64,000 nucleotides of DNA from Vicinamibacteria bacterium (GTDB taxonomy: Bacteria > Acidobacteriota > Vicinamibacteria > Fen-336). This document shows positions 41,811 to 50,226 of the stretch, one piece after another. The notes beneath the pieces were generated by a model. The model ran no database searches. It worked only from the letters and a program-made list of their open reading frames with translations, and was not told the origin of the DNA. The DNA lies in assembly GCA_025994075.1 (NCBI GenBank), contig JAMQGV010000002.1, positions 84,500 to 148,499 on the forward strand, given 5' to 3'. The translations under genes and the position numbers were made by a program. Every line of letters starts with the position of its first letter. The first letter of the stretch is position 1.

Positions 41811-41846
41811 CTAGTGGAGAATGATTCTCAACTAGAAAGATGTCAA
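41811..41846 (-). promoter_or_regulatory. Promoter and 25-bp palindromic operator of the Fur/rubrerythrin operon
   Basis: Reading on the minus strand, TTGACA (41841-41846) is followed after 17 bases by CATTCT (41818-41823). A perfect inverted repeat, CTAGT-G-GAGAAT / ATTCTC-A-ACTAG centred on G41823 (41811-41835), covers the spacer and -10. Its core resembles a Fur/PerR box (GAGAATnATTCTC). A Fur-type protein bound here would block the promoter, so the operon is very probably autoregulated. Confidence 0.8.
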
Positions 41847-41852
41847 AACTGG

Positions 41853-42752
41853 TCAGCCGTCCTTCTTCATCTGCTCGACCATGAAGTCGATCTCGTCGTT
41901 CGCGGTGGTCGCGAGCAGCAGGCAGGTCCCCGCCCCCTTGTGCCCGCCGCCGCCGAACCCGGCCATCAACTGGCCGACGTTGGTGCGGCTGGTGCGGTTG
42001 AAGATCGAGCGCCCGACTGCCACGGCCACCTGCTCCGACGTGGGGCCGCCGTGGATGCGCACCGAGACGTTGGCCTGCGGGAACAGCGTGTAGACGATGA
42101 AGCGGTTGCCCACGGGCGGCGTCGGCAGTCCACGGAAGTCGGTGATCACCACGTTGCCGTCGATCCGCGAGCGCTCGCGCGTGAGCTGCCGGAACTGCTC
42201 GTCCGCCGCCCGCATCACCAGCACCCGCTCCTTGACCTCGGGCAGGGCCAGGATCTCCTCGATCGACTTGTCCGCCTTGAACGCCTCGAGCAACTGGAAG
42301 AAGTACTCGCGGAAGCCGCGCAGGCCGGTGCGAGGGTCGAGCGTGAACCCGAGCAGCACGTACTCGCGCGGGTCGAGCACGTCGTCGAGGTCGAGCTGCG
42401 CCGAGTCGAAGCGGTCCGTTTCCGCCAGCAGCCGGGCGTAGCGCCGAATCTCCGGGTGCTGGCACATGTAGTACTCGAACACCACGCGTGCCGCCGAGGG
42501 CGAGAGCCCGTAGCGGCCCTCGAAGCGGTCGGGCGGGGGATCGCCGACCTGGGTGAGCTGGTGGTGGTCGAACCACTTGCCGCAGCCGCGGTCGTAGGGC
42601 AGGTTGGCGAGGATGTCGTCCTCGCCGATGTGGATGCGCTTCTGCGTGATGTCCTGGGGGTGGACGAGGTCGATCTCCTCGATCTCCTCGCAGCTCGTGA
42701 TGAGCACCGCGCAGGTGAGGCCGTCGAGGTCGCCACGGGTGACGAGGCGCAC
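41853..42752 (-). CDS. DHH-family phosphoesterase (exopolyphosphatase/oligonuclease-like)
   Basis: The 299-residue protein has an N-terminal DHH domain (LVTRGDLDGLTCAVLI with metal-binding Asp residues, and GKWFDHHQ) and a C-terminal DHHA1 domain with GFGGGGHKGAG. Related proteins are NrnA-like oligoribonucleases, c-di-AMP phosphodiesterases or pyrophosphatases. The GTG at 42752 is preceded by GGAAAGGAGG; an upstream in-frame start at 42794 would give a poor N-terminus. Divergent from the sirtuin gene. Confidence 0.88.
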   Translation of the reverse strand: MRLVTRGDLDGLTCAVLITSCEEIEEIDLVHPQDITQKRIHIGEDDILANLPYDRGCGKWFDHHQLTQVGDPPPDRFEGRYGLSPSAARVVFEYYMCQHPEIRRYARLLAETDRFDSAQLDLDDVLDPREYVLLGFTLDPRTGLRGFREYFFQLLEAFKADKSIEEILALPEVKERVLVMRAADEQFRQLTRERSRIDGNVVITDFRGLPTPPVGNRFIVYTLFPQANVSVRIHGGPTSEQVAVAVGRSIFNRTSRTNVGQLMAGFGGGGHKGAGTCLLLATTANDEIDFMVEQMKKDG

Positions 42753-42815
42753 GGTGTCCTCCTTTCCAGGCGCCCCGATGATACGCCCGGGCACCGGGCT
42801 GCGGCACTAGACTGG

Positions 42816-43712
42816 ATGGCCATGACCGCCGCGGACCATTCCGACGCGCTGGCCCGCTTCATCGAGGGCCATCCGCGGCTGCTGGTCGTCACCGGCGCGG
42901 GCTGCAGCGAGGCCTGCGGCATCCCGGCCTATCGCGACCACGACGGCGCGTGGAAGAGCCGGCCGCCGGTGCGCTTCCACGACTTCGTCACGCGGCCGGC
43001 CGTGCGCGCGCGCTACTGGGCCCGGTCGGCCGCGGGCTGGCCGCGGGTCGCCGCCGCCGGCCCGGGGGAGGCCCACCGGGCCCTCGCTGCGCTGGCGGCC
43101 GGCGGCTGGCCGCTGCGGGTGCTGACGCAGAACGTCGACGGACTGCACCAGAAGGCGGGCTCGCGCGACGTCCTCGATCTCCACGGCCGGCTCGACCGGG
43201 TCGCGTGCCTCGCGTGCGACCGCCGTCTCTCGCGCGCCGACGTGCAGGACCTGCTGCTTTGCTGGAACCCGTGGCTGGTCGACGTCGCGCGGCGCGCCGA
43301 GCCGTTGCCCGACGGCGACGCCCGCGTCGAAAGCGGGTTCGACGGACTGCGCGTGCCGGAGTGCCCCGACTGCGGCGGGCTGCTCAAGCCCGACGTCGTC
43401 TTCTTCGGGGAGAACGTGCCCGCACCCCGCGCGGCGCGATCGCTCGAGCTGGCCCGCGACAGCGACGCGCTGCTGGTCGTCGGATCGTCGCTCACGACGT
43501 GGTCGGGTTATCGCCTCTGCCTGGCGGCGCGGGAGGCGGGGCGGCCGGTGGCGGCCGTCAACCTGGGCCGCACGCGGGCCGACGCCCTGCTCCACGCGAA
43601 GTGGAGCGCCGACTGCGGAGGCCTGCTCGGCGCAGCGGCTGCGCGGCTCACGGGCAACGGACACCCGCATGCGGGATTCGTGCCCGCCGCTCTGCTAGAA
43701 TCACGAGAGTGA
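42816..43712 (+). CDS. SIR2-family NAD-dependent protein deacylase (sirtuin)
   Basis: Sirtuins remove acyl groups from lysines using NAD. The 298-residue protein has GAGCSEACGIPAYRD (NAD site), TQNVDGLHQKAG, the catalytic His in DLHGRLDRVACLAC, zinc pairs CLAC and CPDC, and GSSLTTWSGYRL near the end. The pattern resembles class II (SIRT4-like) sirtuins. The start is ATG 42816 or 42822; neither has a strong ribosome site. Its stop overlaps the next gene (GTGA). Confidence 0.92.
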   Translation: MAMTAADHSDALARFIEGHPRLLVVTGAGCSEACGIPAYRDHDGAWKSRPPVRFHDFVTRPAVRARYWARSAAGWPRVAAAGPGEAHRALAALAAGGWPLRVLTQNVDGLHQKAGSRDVLDLHGRLDRVACLACDRRLSRADVQDLLLCWNPWLVDVARRAEPLPDGDARVESGFDGLRVPECPDCGGLLKPDVVFFGENVPAPRAARSLELARDSDALLVVGSSLTTWSGYRLCLAAREAGRPVAAVNLGRTRADALLHAKWSADCGGLLGAAAARLTGNGHPHAGFVPAALLESRE

Positions 43713-44536
43713 GACGAGCAGAATCGACCGTGGAAGGGTGGTCCCGCCCTGCGCCGGTGACCGCCCCGACCGCACCCGAGGACCCGTTCAACGCCTGGTT
43801 CGCGGCCCTCGAGGCCCGGCACCGGGCGAGCCTCAGCTTCCAGGAGGTCCGTCGCTCCCTGCAGGCCCTCTCGTCCGTCTACGTCGAGAGGCGGTCGAAG
43901 CTGGTCGACGGCGGGGCGCTCGACGGCGCCGGCAAGCGGGCCGCCTTCGCGCTCTACTACGGCGCGCGCCACTTCCTGCTCGTGCGCGAGGTCGTGCGCG
44001 CGCTGGGCGCCACCAAGCCGACGCTGCCGCGGGTGGCCGACCTCGGCTGCGGCACCGGCGTCGCGGGCGTCGCCTGGGCCCTGGAGATGGCGCCGCGCCC
44101 GGAGATCCTCTCGGTCGATCGGTCGCGCTGGGCGCTCTCGGAGACGCGCTGGACGCTGGCCCAGCTCGGGCTGCGCGGCCGCGCGACGCCGGGCGACGTG
44201 CTCGACACCAAGGTCGCGCCGGGCGCCTGCGGCATCGTGCTCGCGTTCTCGATCAACGAACTCGACGACCCGGTGCGCGACGCGCTGCTGCCGCGGCTGC
44301 TGGAAAGCGCGAAGGCCGGGGCGCGGGTGCTGATCCTGGAGCCGCTGGCCAAGAAGGCCTCGCCGTGGTGGCCCGCGTGGTCCAAGGCGTTCAGGGCCGC
44401 CGGCGGACGCGACGACGAGTGGAAGTTCCGGCCCCCCATGCCGGAGACCCTGGAGCTGCTCGGCAAGGCCGCAGGCCTCGAGTCGCGCGAGCTGACCGCC
44501 CGCACGCTCTATCTCGCTCCCGCCGCCAAGCGCTGA
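43709..44536 (+). CDS. SAM-dependent methyltransferase, Rsm22-like
   Basis: The 275-residue protein has the SAM motif VADLGCGTGVAGVAWAL (~110) and the segment LSFQEVRRSLQALSSVYVERR near the N-terminus typical of the small-ribosomal-subunit Rsm22 family. The Rsm22 family is tied to small-subunit rRNA or assembly, but the bacterial members are poorly studied and this one is shorter than mitochondrial Rsm22. The GTG at 43709 overlaps the sirtuin stop, so the two are probably co-translated. Confidence 0.7.
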   Translation: MRRAESTVEGWSRPAPVTAPTAPEDPFNAWFAALEARHRASLSFQEVRRSLQALSSVYVERRSKLVDGGALDGAGKRAAFALYYGARHFLLVREVVRALGATKPTLPRVADLGCGTGVAGVAWALEMAPRPEILSVDRSRWALSETRWTLAQLGLRGRATPGDVLDTKVAPGACGIVLAFSINELDDPVRDALLPRLLESAKAGARVLILEPLAKKASPWWPAWSKAFRAAGGRDDEWKFRPPMPETLELLGKAAGLESRELTARTLYLAPAAKR

Positions 44537-44567
44537 CGCCCGCGCGGGCGGAACCGCTGTCGGAACG

Positions 44568-44674
44568 GCGCCACCGAGGCACAGAGGCACAGAGATTCAC
44601 GGACGCTGGCGAGGTCCAGGGAGTTGGTGTGACAGCCCTCTGTGCGTCTCTGTGTCTCTGTGACTCTGTGGCGT
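44568..44674. repeat. Inverted CACAGAG-type repeat element
   Basis: The gap between two genes is filled by a ~107-base element: a left arm with CGCCACCGAGGCACAGAGG and CACAGAGA, a ~40-base unrelated centre, and a right arm with CTCTGTGCGTCTCTGTGTC and CTGTGGCG. The arms are inverted, so transcripts fold into a long imperfect hairpin. Similar CACAGAG repeats recur in many bacterial genomes as short interspersed elements, as I recall; copy number here cannot be judged. Confidence 0.7.
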
Positions 44675-44718
44675 CGTCGCCGTTCGACGCTGGGGACATC
44701 GATCGGAGGTTTCCACGA

Positions 44719-46254
44719 GTGAAGACTCTTGCCCGGGCCGTGATGTGCCTGCTTGCCCTGCCGGCGCTCGCTTCCGAGCCGGCGTTCCGCCTCGACCCTG
44801 CGGCGCTGCCGGCGCTGGCCGCCGACGCGCTGGCCGTTCCCGCCTTCGCCGACGAGCCCGAGCCGGCGGCGCTCGCCGCGGCTTCGCCCGCGCTGGCCGC
44901 CGCCCTGCGCACGGCCCGCGAACAGGGGAGCTGGCCCGGGAAGCCCGGTTCCTCGCTGTTGCTGCCCGCCCCGGCCGGCCTCGCCGCGCGCTCGCTCCTG
45001 GTCGTCGGCGTCGGGCCGCGCGAAGGCTGGGATCAGGAGCGGCTGCGGCGCTTCGCGGGCACCGCCGTGCGGCAGGCGCCGCCGCGCGCGCGCACGCTCT
45101 CGCTGTGGCTGCCCGAGACGGGACCGGATGCGACCTCTGCTGCGGTCGAAGGCGCGCTCGTGGGGCATTTCGAGCCGGGGCTGCACAAGACCGCGCCCGA
45201 GCGACGCGACCTCGCGGAAGTCCGGCTCGCCGGGGCCACGGGAGCTGGCGCCGAGGCACTCGTGGAGCGTGGCCTGGTGCTGGGCCGCGCGCAGAGCCGC
45301 GCGCGGCGACTGATTCTCGAGCCCGCCAGCGTGATCACGCCCGAGGCGCTCGCCCGCGAGGCGCGCGCGGTGGCGGAGGCGAACGGCCTCCAGGTCGAGG
45401 TCTTCGAGGGCGCCGACCTGGAGCGGCTGCAGCTCGCCGGCACCCTCGCGGTCGGCAAGGGCAGCGCCCAGGCGCCGCGCTTCATCGTGCTGCGTTACGT
45501 GCCCGCCGCGCCGTCGAAGGTGAAGCTGGCCCTGGCCGGCAAGGGAGTCTGCTTCGACTCCGGCGGCATCTCGCTGAAGGACGGCGAGGGCATGTACCGC
45601 ATGAAGGGCGACATGGCCGGCGGAGCGGCCGTGATCCAGGCCATGGGGGCGATCGCGCGGCTGCGGCCCGCGATCGAGGTGATCGGCATCGTGCCGGCCG
45701 TCGAGAACATGCCCTCGGGCACCGCACAGAAGCCGGGCGACGTGTTCCGCGGCCCGGGCGGCAAGACGGTCGAGGTGATGAGCACCGACGCCGAAGGACG
45801 GCTGATCCTGTCGGACGCGCTGGCTTACGCGGTCAGCCAGGGCGCGACCCACCTGGTCGACGTCGCGACGCTGACCGGCAGCGTCGTGCGCGCGCTGGGC
45901 ACCGACTACACCGGCGCTTTCGCTACGGACGACGCGCTGTTCGCCGCGGTCGAACGTGCCGCGCGCCGGGCGGGCGAGCCCGTCTGGCGGCTGCCGCTCG
46001 ACGAGGAGTTCACCCGGCGGGTGCGCAAGAGCCTGGTCGCCGATCTCGTCGAAGGCGACGGTGCGGCGGGCGGCGCCTCGATCGGCGCCGCGTTCCTGCG
46101 CGAGTTCACGGCGGGCCGGCCGTTCGTCCACCTCGACATCGCGGGCACCTCGTGGCCCGAGTCGCGGCCGTGGCGCGCCGACGGACCCACCGGCGTCGCG
46201 ACCCGCACGCTGGCCGAACTGGCGCTCGTGTTGTCGGAGCCGGCCGGCCGCTGA
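44719..46254 (+). CDS. pepA: Exported leucyl aminopeptidase (peptidase M17)
   Basis: The 511-residue protein has the M17 catalytic core: GKGVCFDSGGISLKDGEGMYRMKGDM (metal-binding Lys/Asp) and STDAEGRLILSDAL (metal-binding Asp/Glu and the catalytic Arg; the family usually has NTDAEGRL). M17 enzymes remove N-terminal residues from peptides using two metals. Unlike most, it begins with a signal peptide (KTLARAVMCLLALPALASE), so it probably works in the periplasm. The GTG at 44719 has GGAGG at 44705. Confidence 0.92.
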   Translation: MKTLARAVMCLLALPALASEPAFRLDPAALPALAADALAVPAFADEPEPAALAAASPALAAALRTAREQGSWPGKPGSSLLLPAPAGLAARSLLVVGVGPREGWDQERLRRFAGTAVRQAPPRARTLSLWLPETGPDATSAAVEGALVGHFEPGLHKTAPERRDLAEVRLAGATGAGAEALVERGLVLGRAQSRARRLILEPASVITPEALAREARAVAEANGLQVEVFEGADLERLQLAGTLAVGKGSAQAPRFIVLRYVPAAPSKVKLALAGKGVCFDSGGISLKDGEGMYRMKGDMAGGAAVIQAMGAIARLRPAIEVIGIVPAVENMPSGTAQKPGDVFRGPGGKTVEVMSTDAEGRLILSDALAYAVSQGATHLVDVATLTGSVVRALGTDYTGAFATDDALFAAVERAARRAGEPVWRLPLDEEFTRRVRKSLVADLVEGDGAAGGASIGAAFLREFTAGRPFVHLDIAGTSWPESRPWRADGPTGVATRTLAELALVLSEPAGR

Positions 46255-46301
46255 ACTCGGCGGCGGGCCCTGCTAGGCTTCGCCCGCATGGAGACTCCGC
46301 G

Positions 46302-48065
46302 TTGAAGCCGCCGGCGACCGTCGGCGAGGCCCTGCTGCAAGCGGCCGAGCGCTGGGGCTCGCGGCCCGCCCACCACGTGCGCGCCGGCGAGCGCTGGCGA
46401 CCGGTGTCGTGGGCCGAGTACGGCCGCGACGTGCGCCGCGCCGCGCGCGCGTTCCTGGCCGCCGGGCTGAAGAAGGACGAGGGCGTCGTGATCCGCGGCG
46501 CCAACCGCCCCGAGTGGTACGTGGCGGCGCTCGGCGCCGCGCTGGCCGGCGCGCGGCCCGCGGGCATCTACGCGACCTCGACCCGCGAGCAGACCCGCTA
46601 CGTCGCCGCCCACTGCGACGCACGGGCGGCCGTGCTGGTGTCGGCGCGCGACCTCGACGCCGTCGCGCCGGGCGACGACCTGCCGCGGCTCGGCTGCCGC
46701 GTGCTGCTCGACGGCGCCGCCGAAGGGGCGATGTCGTGGGCCGCGTTCCTCGACAGCGGCGACGCCGTGCCGGAGGCGGCGCTCGAGGCGCGCCTCGCGG
46801 AGCAGCGCGAGGACGACGTCGCGGCGCTGATCTACACCTCGGGCACGACCGGCCAGCCGAAGGCGGTGATGATCACCCACGCGAACGCGCTGTGGGTCGG
46901 GCGCGAGGTCGCGCGCCACGCGCGGCTCGGCCCCGACGACCGGCTGCTCTCGTACCTGCCGCTGTCCCACATCGCCGAGCAGGCCAACTCGCTCTACGCG
47001 CCGCTCGTCTCCGGCGCCCAGGTCCACTTCGTGGAGGCGATGGAGGCGCTGCCCGAGGCGCTGCGCCAGGTGCGCCCGACGATGTTCCTCGGCGTGCCGC
47101 GCGTCTACGAGAAGATGCAGGCCGCGATGCAGGCGGCGGGCGCCACGGCTCCTGCGTTGCGGCGGCGCCTGGCCGCGTGGGCCCGCTCGGTCGGCGCGGC
47201 GCACGGCCCCGCGATCGCATGCGGGGCGCCGGCGCCGTTCGTGTACCGGCTCGCGGACCGGCTGGTGTTCTCGCGCGTGCGGGAGCGGCTCGGCTTCGAC
47301 CAGGTCAAGCTGATGGCGGTGTCGGCGGCGCCGATGCCGAAGGAGACGCTCGAGTACTTCATGAGCCTCGGCGTGCTGATCTCGGAGATCTACGGGGCCA
47401 GCGAGGTCAGCGGGCCGGCGACGGTGTCGATGCCGCCGAAGTACCGGCTGGGCACGGTCGGGCTGCCGATCGCCGGCACCGAGGTCAAGCTCGCGGACGA
47501 CGGCGAGATCCTGGTGCGCGGCCCCAACGTCTTCCGCGGCTACCTCAAGGACGAGGCGGCCACCCGCGAGGTGCTGGACGCGGAGGGCTGGTACCACACG
47601 GGCGACGTCGGCACGATCGACGCCGACGGCTACCTGTCGGTGACCGACCGCAAGAAGGAGCTGCTGATCACCTCCGGCGGCAAGAACGTGGCGCCGGCCC
47701 CGATCGAGGCGCGGCTCAAGCAGATCCCCGGCGTGGGCCAGGCCGTGGCCATCGGCGACCGCCGGCCGTACCTCGCGGCGCTGCTCTCGCTCGACCCGCA
47801 GCGGCTGCCGTCCGCGGTGCAGGCGGCGGGCTGCCCGGGCCTCGACGCCGCGCAGGCGGCGGCCTCGCCGCAGTTCCGGGCCTTCGTGGAGCGCCACGTC
47901 GAGAAGCTCAACGGCGAGCTCGCGCGCTTCGAGAGCGTGAGGCGATTCGCGCTGCTGCCGGCCGAGTTCACGGTCGAGGGCGGGGAGCTGACACCCACCC
48001 TCAAGCTGCGCCGCAAGCCGATCGCCGAGAAGTACGCGGCGGAGATCGAGGCGCTCTACACGTGA
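46302..48065 (+). CDS. Long-chain acyl-CoA synthetase (AMP-forming)
   Basis: The 587-residue protein belongs to the ANL adenylating superfamily: IYTSGTTGQPKAVMITHAN (P-loop, ~184), LPLSHIAEQ, IYGASEVSGPATV (~368), GWYHTGDVG (~432) and DRKKELLITSGGKNVAPAPIE (~452), with C-terminal Lys in TLKLRRKPIAEKY. It activates fatty acids to acyl-CoA, of the FadD15-like long-chain type. The start is TTG 46302 with GGAG eight bases upstream; the nearby ATG at 46288 runs into a stop after five codons. It overlaps the next gene by four bases. Confidence 0.9.
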   Translation: MKPPATVGEALLQAAERWGSRPAHHVRAGERWRPVSWAEYGRDVRRAARAFLAAGLKKDEGVVIRGANRPEWYVAALGAALAGARPAGIYATSTREQTRYVAAHCDARAAVLVSARDLDAVAPGDDLPRLGCRVLLDGAAEGAMSWAAFLDSGDAVPEAALEARLAEQREDDVAALIYTSGTTGQPKAVMITHANALWVGREVARHARLGPDDRLLSYLPLSHIAEQANSLYAPLVSGAQVHFVEAMEALPEALRQVRPTMFLGVPRVYEKMQAAMQAAGATAPALRRRLAAWARSVGAAHGPAIACGAPAPFVYRLADRLVFSRVRERLGFDQVKLMAVSAAPMPKETLEYFMSLGVLISEIYGASEVSGPATVSMPPKYRLGTVGLPIAGTEVKLADDGEILVRGPNVFRGYLKDEAATREVLDAEGWYHTGDVGTIDADGYLSVTDRKKELLITSGGKNVAPAPIEARLKQIPGVGQAVAIGDRRPYLAALLSLDPQRLPSAVQAAGCPGLDAAQAAASPQFRAFVERHVEKLNGELARFESVRRFALLPAEFTVEGGELTPTLKLRRKPIAEKYAAEIEALYT

Positions 48066-48787
48066 GCGCCGCGCTGGCCCTCGTCGCCCTCTCCGGGCTG
48101 GCGGCCGGCGCCGCACACGTCGTCACCGGCATCGACCACCTCGCGGCGCTGCTGCCGCTCTCGGTCGGGCGGCGCTGGGCCGCGTTCCGGGCCGGCGTTC
48201 GCTGGGGGCTGGGCCACAGCGGCGGCGTGCTCGTCGTGGGCGCGGCGGCGATCGCCCTCGAGGGCGCCTTCGACGTCGAGGCGCTCTCGCACCGCGCCGA
48301 GGCCGTGGTCGGCCTGGTGCTTTGCGTGATCGGCGGCCAGGCGGTGCGCACGGCGCTGCGGCTGAAGCTGCACGCCCACCCGCACGTCCACGAGGGCGGC
48401 CCCCACGTCCACCTCCACGCCCACGTCGGCAGCCCGGCTGGCGAGCCGGGCGAGCACGCGAAGGCGGCCTCGGCCCATCGCCACGAGCACACCGCGTTCG
48501 TCGCCGGCACGCTGCACGGCTTCGCGGGCACGGCCCACCTGCTCGGCGTGCTGCCCGCGGTGGCGCTGCCGGGGCTCGTGCCGGCAGCGGTGTACCTGGC
48601 CGCCTTCGCCGTCGGCACCGTCGCCGCGATGGCCACCTTCGCGGCGGCGGTGGGAGAGGTGAGCGCCCGCGCCGCCGGGGAGCGGCCGCGGGCGGCGCGC
48701 GCGCTGCTGCTGGCGGCGGGTGTCGCGACGGTCGCGGTCGGCGGCGTGTGGACCGCGCTCGCGGTCGCCGGGCCTATTTCTTGGTGA
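48062..48787 (+). CDS. UreH/NicO-like metal transporter
   Basis: A 241-residue membrane protein with ~six spans, starting AALALVALSGLAAGAAHVVTGIDHLAALLPL, the His/Asp motif of the NicO/UreH superfamily that carries nickel or cobalt. A His-rich loop (KLHAHPHVHEGGPHVHLHAHV) in the middle and a second motif (GTLHGFAGTAHLLGV) complete the pattern. It probably imports or exports a transition metal. The GTG at 48062 overlaps the acyl-CoA synthetase stop. Confidence 0.82.
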   Translation: MSAALALVALSGLAAGAAHVVTGIDHLAALLPLSVGRRWAAFRAGVRWGLGHSGGVLVVGAAAIALEGAFDVEALSHRAEAVVGLVLCVIGGQAVRTALRLKLHAHPHVHEGGPHVHLHAHVGSPAGEPGEHAKAASAHRHEHTAFVAGTLHGFAGTAHLLGVLPAVALPGLVPAAVYLAAFAVGTVAAMATFAAAVGEVSARAAGERPRAARALLLAAGVATVAVGGVWTALAVAGPISW

Positions 48788-49073
48788 CCGTCTCCTCCTT
48801 CAGCACCAGCTTCGCGAACAGGAAGACGAGCCCGGCGACGATCAGGAAGTCGAGGGCGGCCCCGAGCACCTTGCCGTAGAGCACGCCGCCCGCCGAGAGC
48901 TTCCGGATGTCGTCCACCTGCGCCGCCTGCAGCGCGGGCTGGAGCACGAGCGGCATCAGCAGGTCGTTGACGACCGAGCTGACCAGCTCGTTGAGCTTGC
49001 CGCCGATGATCACGGCGATCGCCAGGCCGACCACGCCGTAGTTCTTCAGGAACGCCACGAAGTCCTTGACCAC
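48774..49073 (-). CDS. mscL: Large-conductance mechanosensitive channel (short MscL)
   Basis: The first ~45 residues (KDFVAFLKNYGVVGLAIAVIIGGKLNELVSSVVNDLLMPL) match MscL TM1: the pore helix and the NDLLMP end. A second span (ALDFLIVAGLVFLFAKLVL) is TM2. MscL opens under membrane tension and releases osmolytes. At 99 residues it is shorter than usual (~130-150), lacking most of the C-terminal helix. The GTG at 49073 has AAGGAGG upstream. The 3' end overlaps the convergent transporter gene by 14 bases. Confidence 0.82.
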   Translation of the reverse strand: MVKDFVAFLKNYGVVGLAIAVIIGGKLNELVSSVVNDLLMPLVLQPALQAAQVDDIRKLSAGGVLYGKVLGAALDFLIVAGLVFLFAKLVLKEETVTKK

Positions 49074-49152
49074 CGTCGCCCTCCTTCGGCGTCGCGGACC
49101 GCCGCACGCCGGGCGCAGTATGCAGTAGTCTTGTCGGCCGAGGAGACTGGTG

Positions 49153-49758
49153 ATGAAGGCAACTCGTGCGACGCGCGCGCTCCTGGTCCTGGGTTTCGTC
49201 GCGGGCCCGTTGTGCGCGGACACGCTGGTGCTGCGCAACGGGCGCCGGGTCGAAGGCGAGTTCGTCGGCTACCGCTCGGGGCGGATCGAGTTCGAGGACT
49301 CGCGCGGCCGCGTCGAGCGTTACGACCGCGAGGAGGTCGCCCGCATCGAGTTCGAGCGGAGCGGATGGGCCGGCTCCGGCTCCGGCTCCGGCGGCGACCG
49401 CCCGAGCGGCCTGCGCGAGCGCTCGTTCTCCGTGGCCGCAGCCGAGGCGTGGACGGACACCGGGATCGAGGTCCGCCGCGGCCAGCGCCTGTGGTTCGAC
49501 GCCTCGGGCCGCGTGACCTGGGGCCGGGACCGGCGCGACGGGCCGGACGGCGAAGGCGGCAACCACTACAACGCCGGCCGGCCGATCCCCAGCCGTCCCG
49601 GCGGGGCGCTGATCGGCCGCATCGGGAACGACCCGTTCTTCATCGGCTCGGACAAGGGCCCGATCGAGGTGCGGGGCAGCGGCCGGCTCCATCTCGGCGT
49701 CAACGACGACTTCCTCCAGGACAACAGCGGCAGCTTCCGCGTCACCGTCTACTACTAG
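49153..49758 (+). CDS. Secreted protein with a PA-IL (LecA)-like lectin domain
   Basis: The 201-residue protein has a signal peptide (KATRATRALLVLGFVAGPLCA), a ~50-residue Sm-like/SH3-type beta domain (TLVLRNGRRVEGEFVGYRSGRIEF) and a Gly/Ser linker. The C-terminal ~115 residues resemble P. aeruginosa galactophilic lectin PA-IL: WTDTGIEVRRGQRLWFDASG, GALIGRIGNDPF and VNDDFLQDNSGSFRVTV, with the Asp and Asn residues that bind calcium in PA-IL. It may bind a sugar outside the cell or be a structural relative. The ATG at 49153 gives better ribosome-site spacing than the GTG at 49150. Confidence 0.7.
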   Translation: MKATRATRALLVLGFVAGPLCADTLVLRNGRRVEGEFVGYRSGRIEFEDSRGRVERYDREEVARIEFERSGWAGSGSGSGGDRPSGLRERSFSVAAAEAWTDTGIEVRRGQRLWFDASGRVTWGRDRRDGPDGEGGNHYNAGRPIPSRPGGALIGRIGNDPFFIGSDKGPIEVRGSGRLHLGVNDDFLQDNSGSFRVTVYY

Positions 49759-49767
49759 GAGGGCGCC

Positions 49768-50226
49768 GTGAAGATCGCGATCGGCGCGGACCACGCCGGC
49801 TTCGAGCTGAAGCAGGTGCTGGCCGCGGACCTGGCCCGCTGGGGGCACGTCGTCGAGGACCTCGGCACCCACTCGACGGCGCCCTGCGACTACCCGGACT
49901 ACGCCGCGGCCGTCGCGCGCGCGGTGGTCGAGGGGCGTGCCGAGCGCGGCGTCGTGCTGTGCGGCAGCGGGGTCGGCGCCTGCGTGGCGGCCAACAAGGT
50001 GTTCGGCGCCCGGGCCGGGCTGTGCCACGACACGTACTCCGGGCACCAGTGCGTCGAGCACGACGACGTCAACGTGCTGGTGATGGGGGCGCGGGTGATC
50101 GGGGCCGCCGTCGCCCAGGAAGTGTTGCGCGCGTTCGTCGACGCGCGCTACACCCAGGAGGAGCGCCACGCCAAGCGCCTGGCGAAGGTGCTGGCGCTGG
50201 AGCGCGCGATGCGGGAGGGAGCATGA
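49768..50226 (+). CDS. rpiB: Ribose-5-phosphate isomerase B
   Basis: RpiB interconverts ribose-5-phosphate and ribulose-5-phosphate. The 152-residue protein has GADHAGFELK, the active-site CGSGVGACVAANK with Cys (~65), HDTYSGHQCVEHDDVNVLVMGARV and a C-terminal helix. Length is typical. The GTG at 49768 has GGAGGG upstream. Its stop overlaps pgi (ATGA), coupling two sugar-phosphate isomerases. Confidence 0.95.
   Translation: MKIAIGADHAGFELKQVLAADLARWGHVVEDLGTHSTAPCDYPDYAAAVARAVVEGRAERGVVLCGSGVGACVAANKVFGARAGLCHDTYSGHQCVEHDDVNVLVMGARVIGAAVAQEVLRAFVDARYTQEERHAKRLAKVLALERAMREGA

Noticed and set aside
44568..44674. CRISPR array
   Set aside because: The CACAGAG units are short, imperfect and inverted rather than regularly spaced direct repeats with unique spacers; no cas genes nearby.
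46288..46305. ATG at 46288 as the acyl-CoA synthetase start
   Set aside because: It reaches a stop after five codons in another frame; the TTG at 46302 is in frame with a ribosome site.
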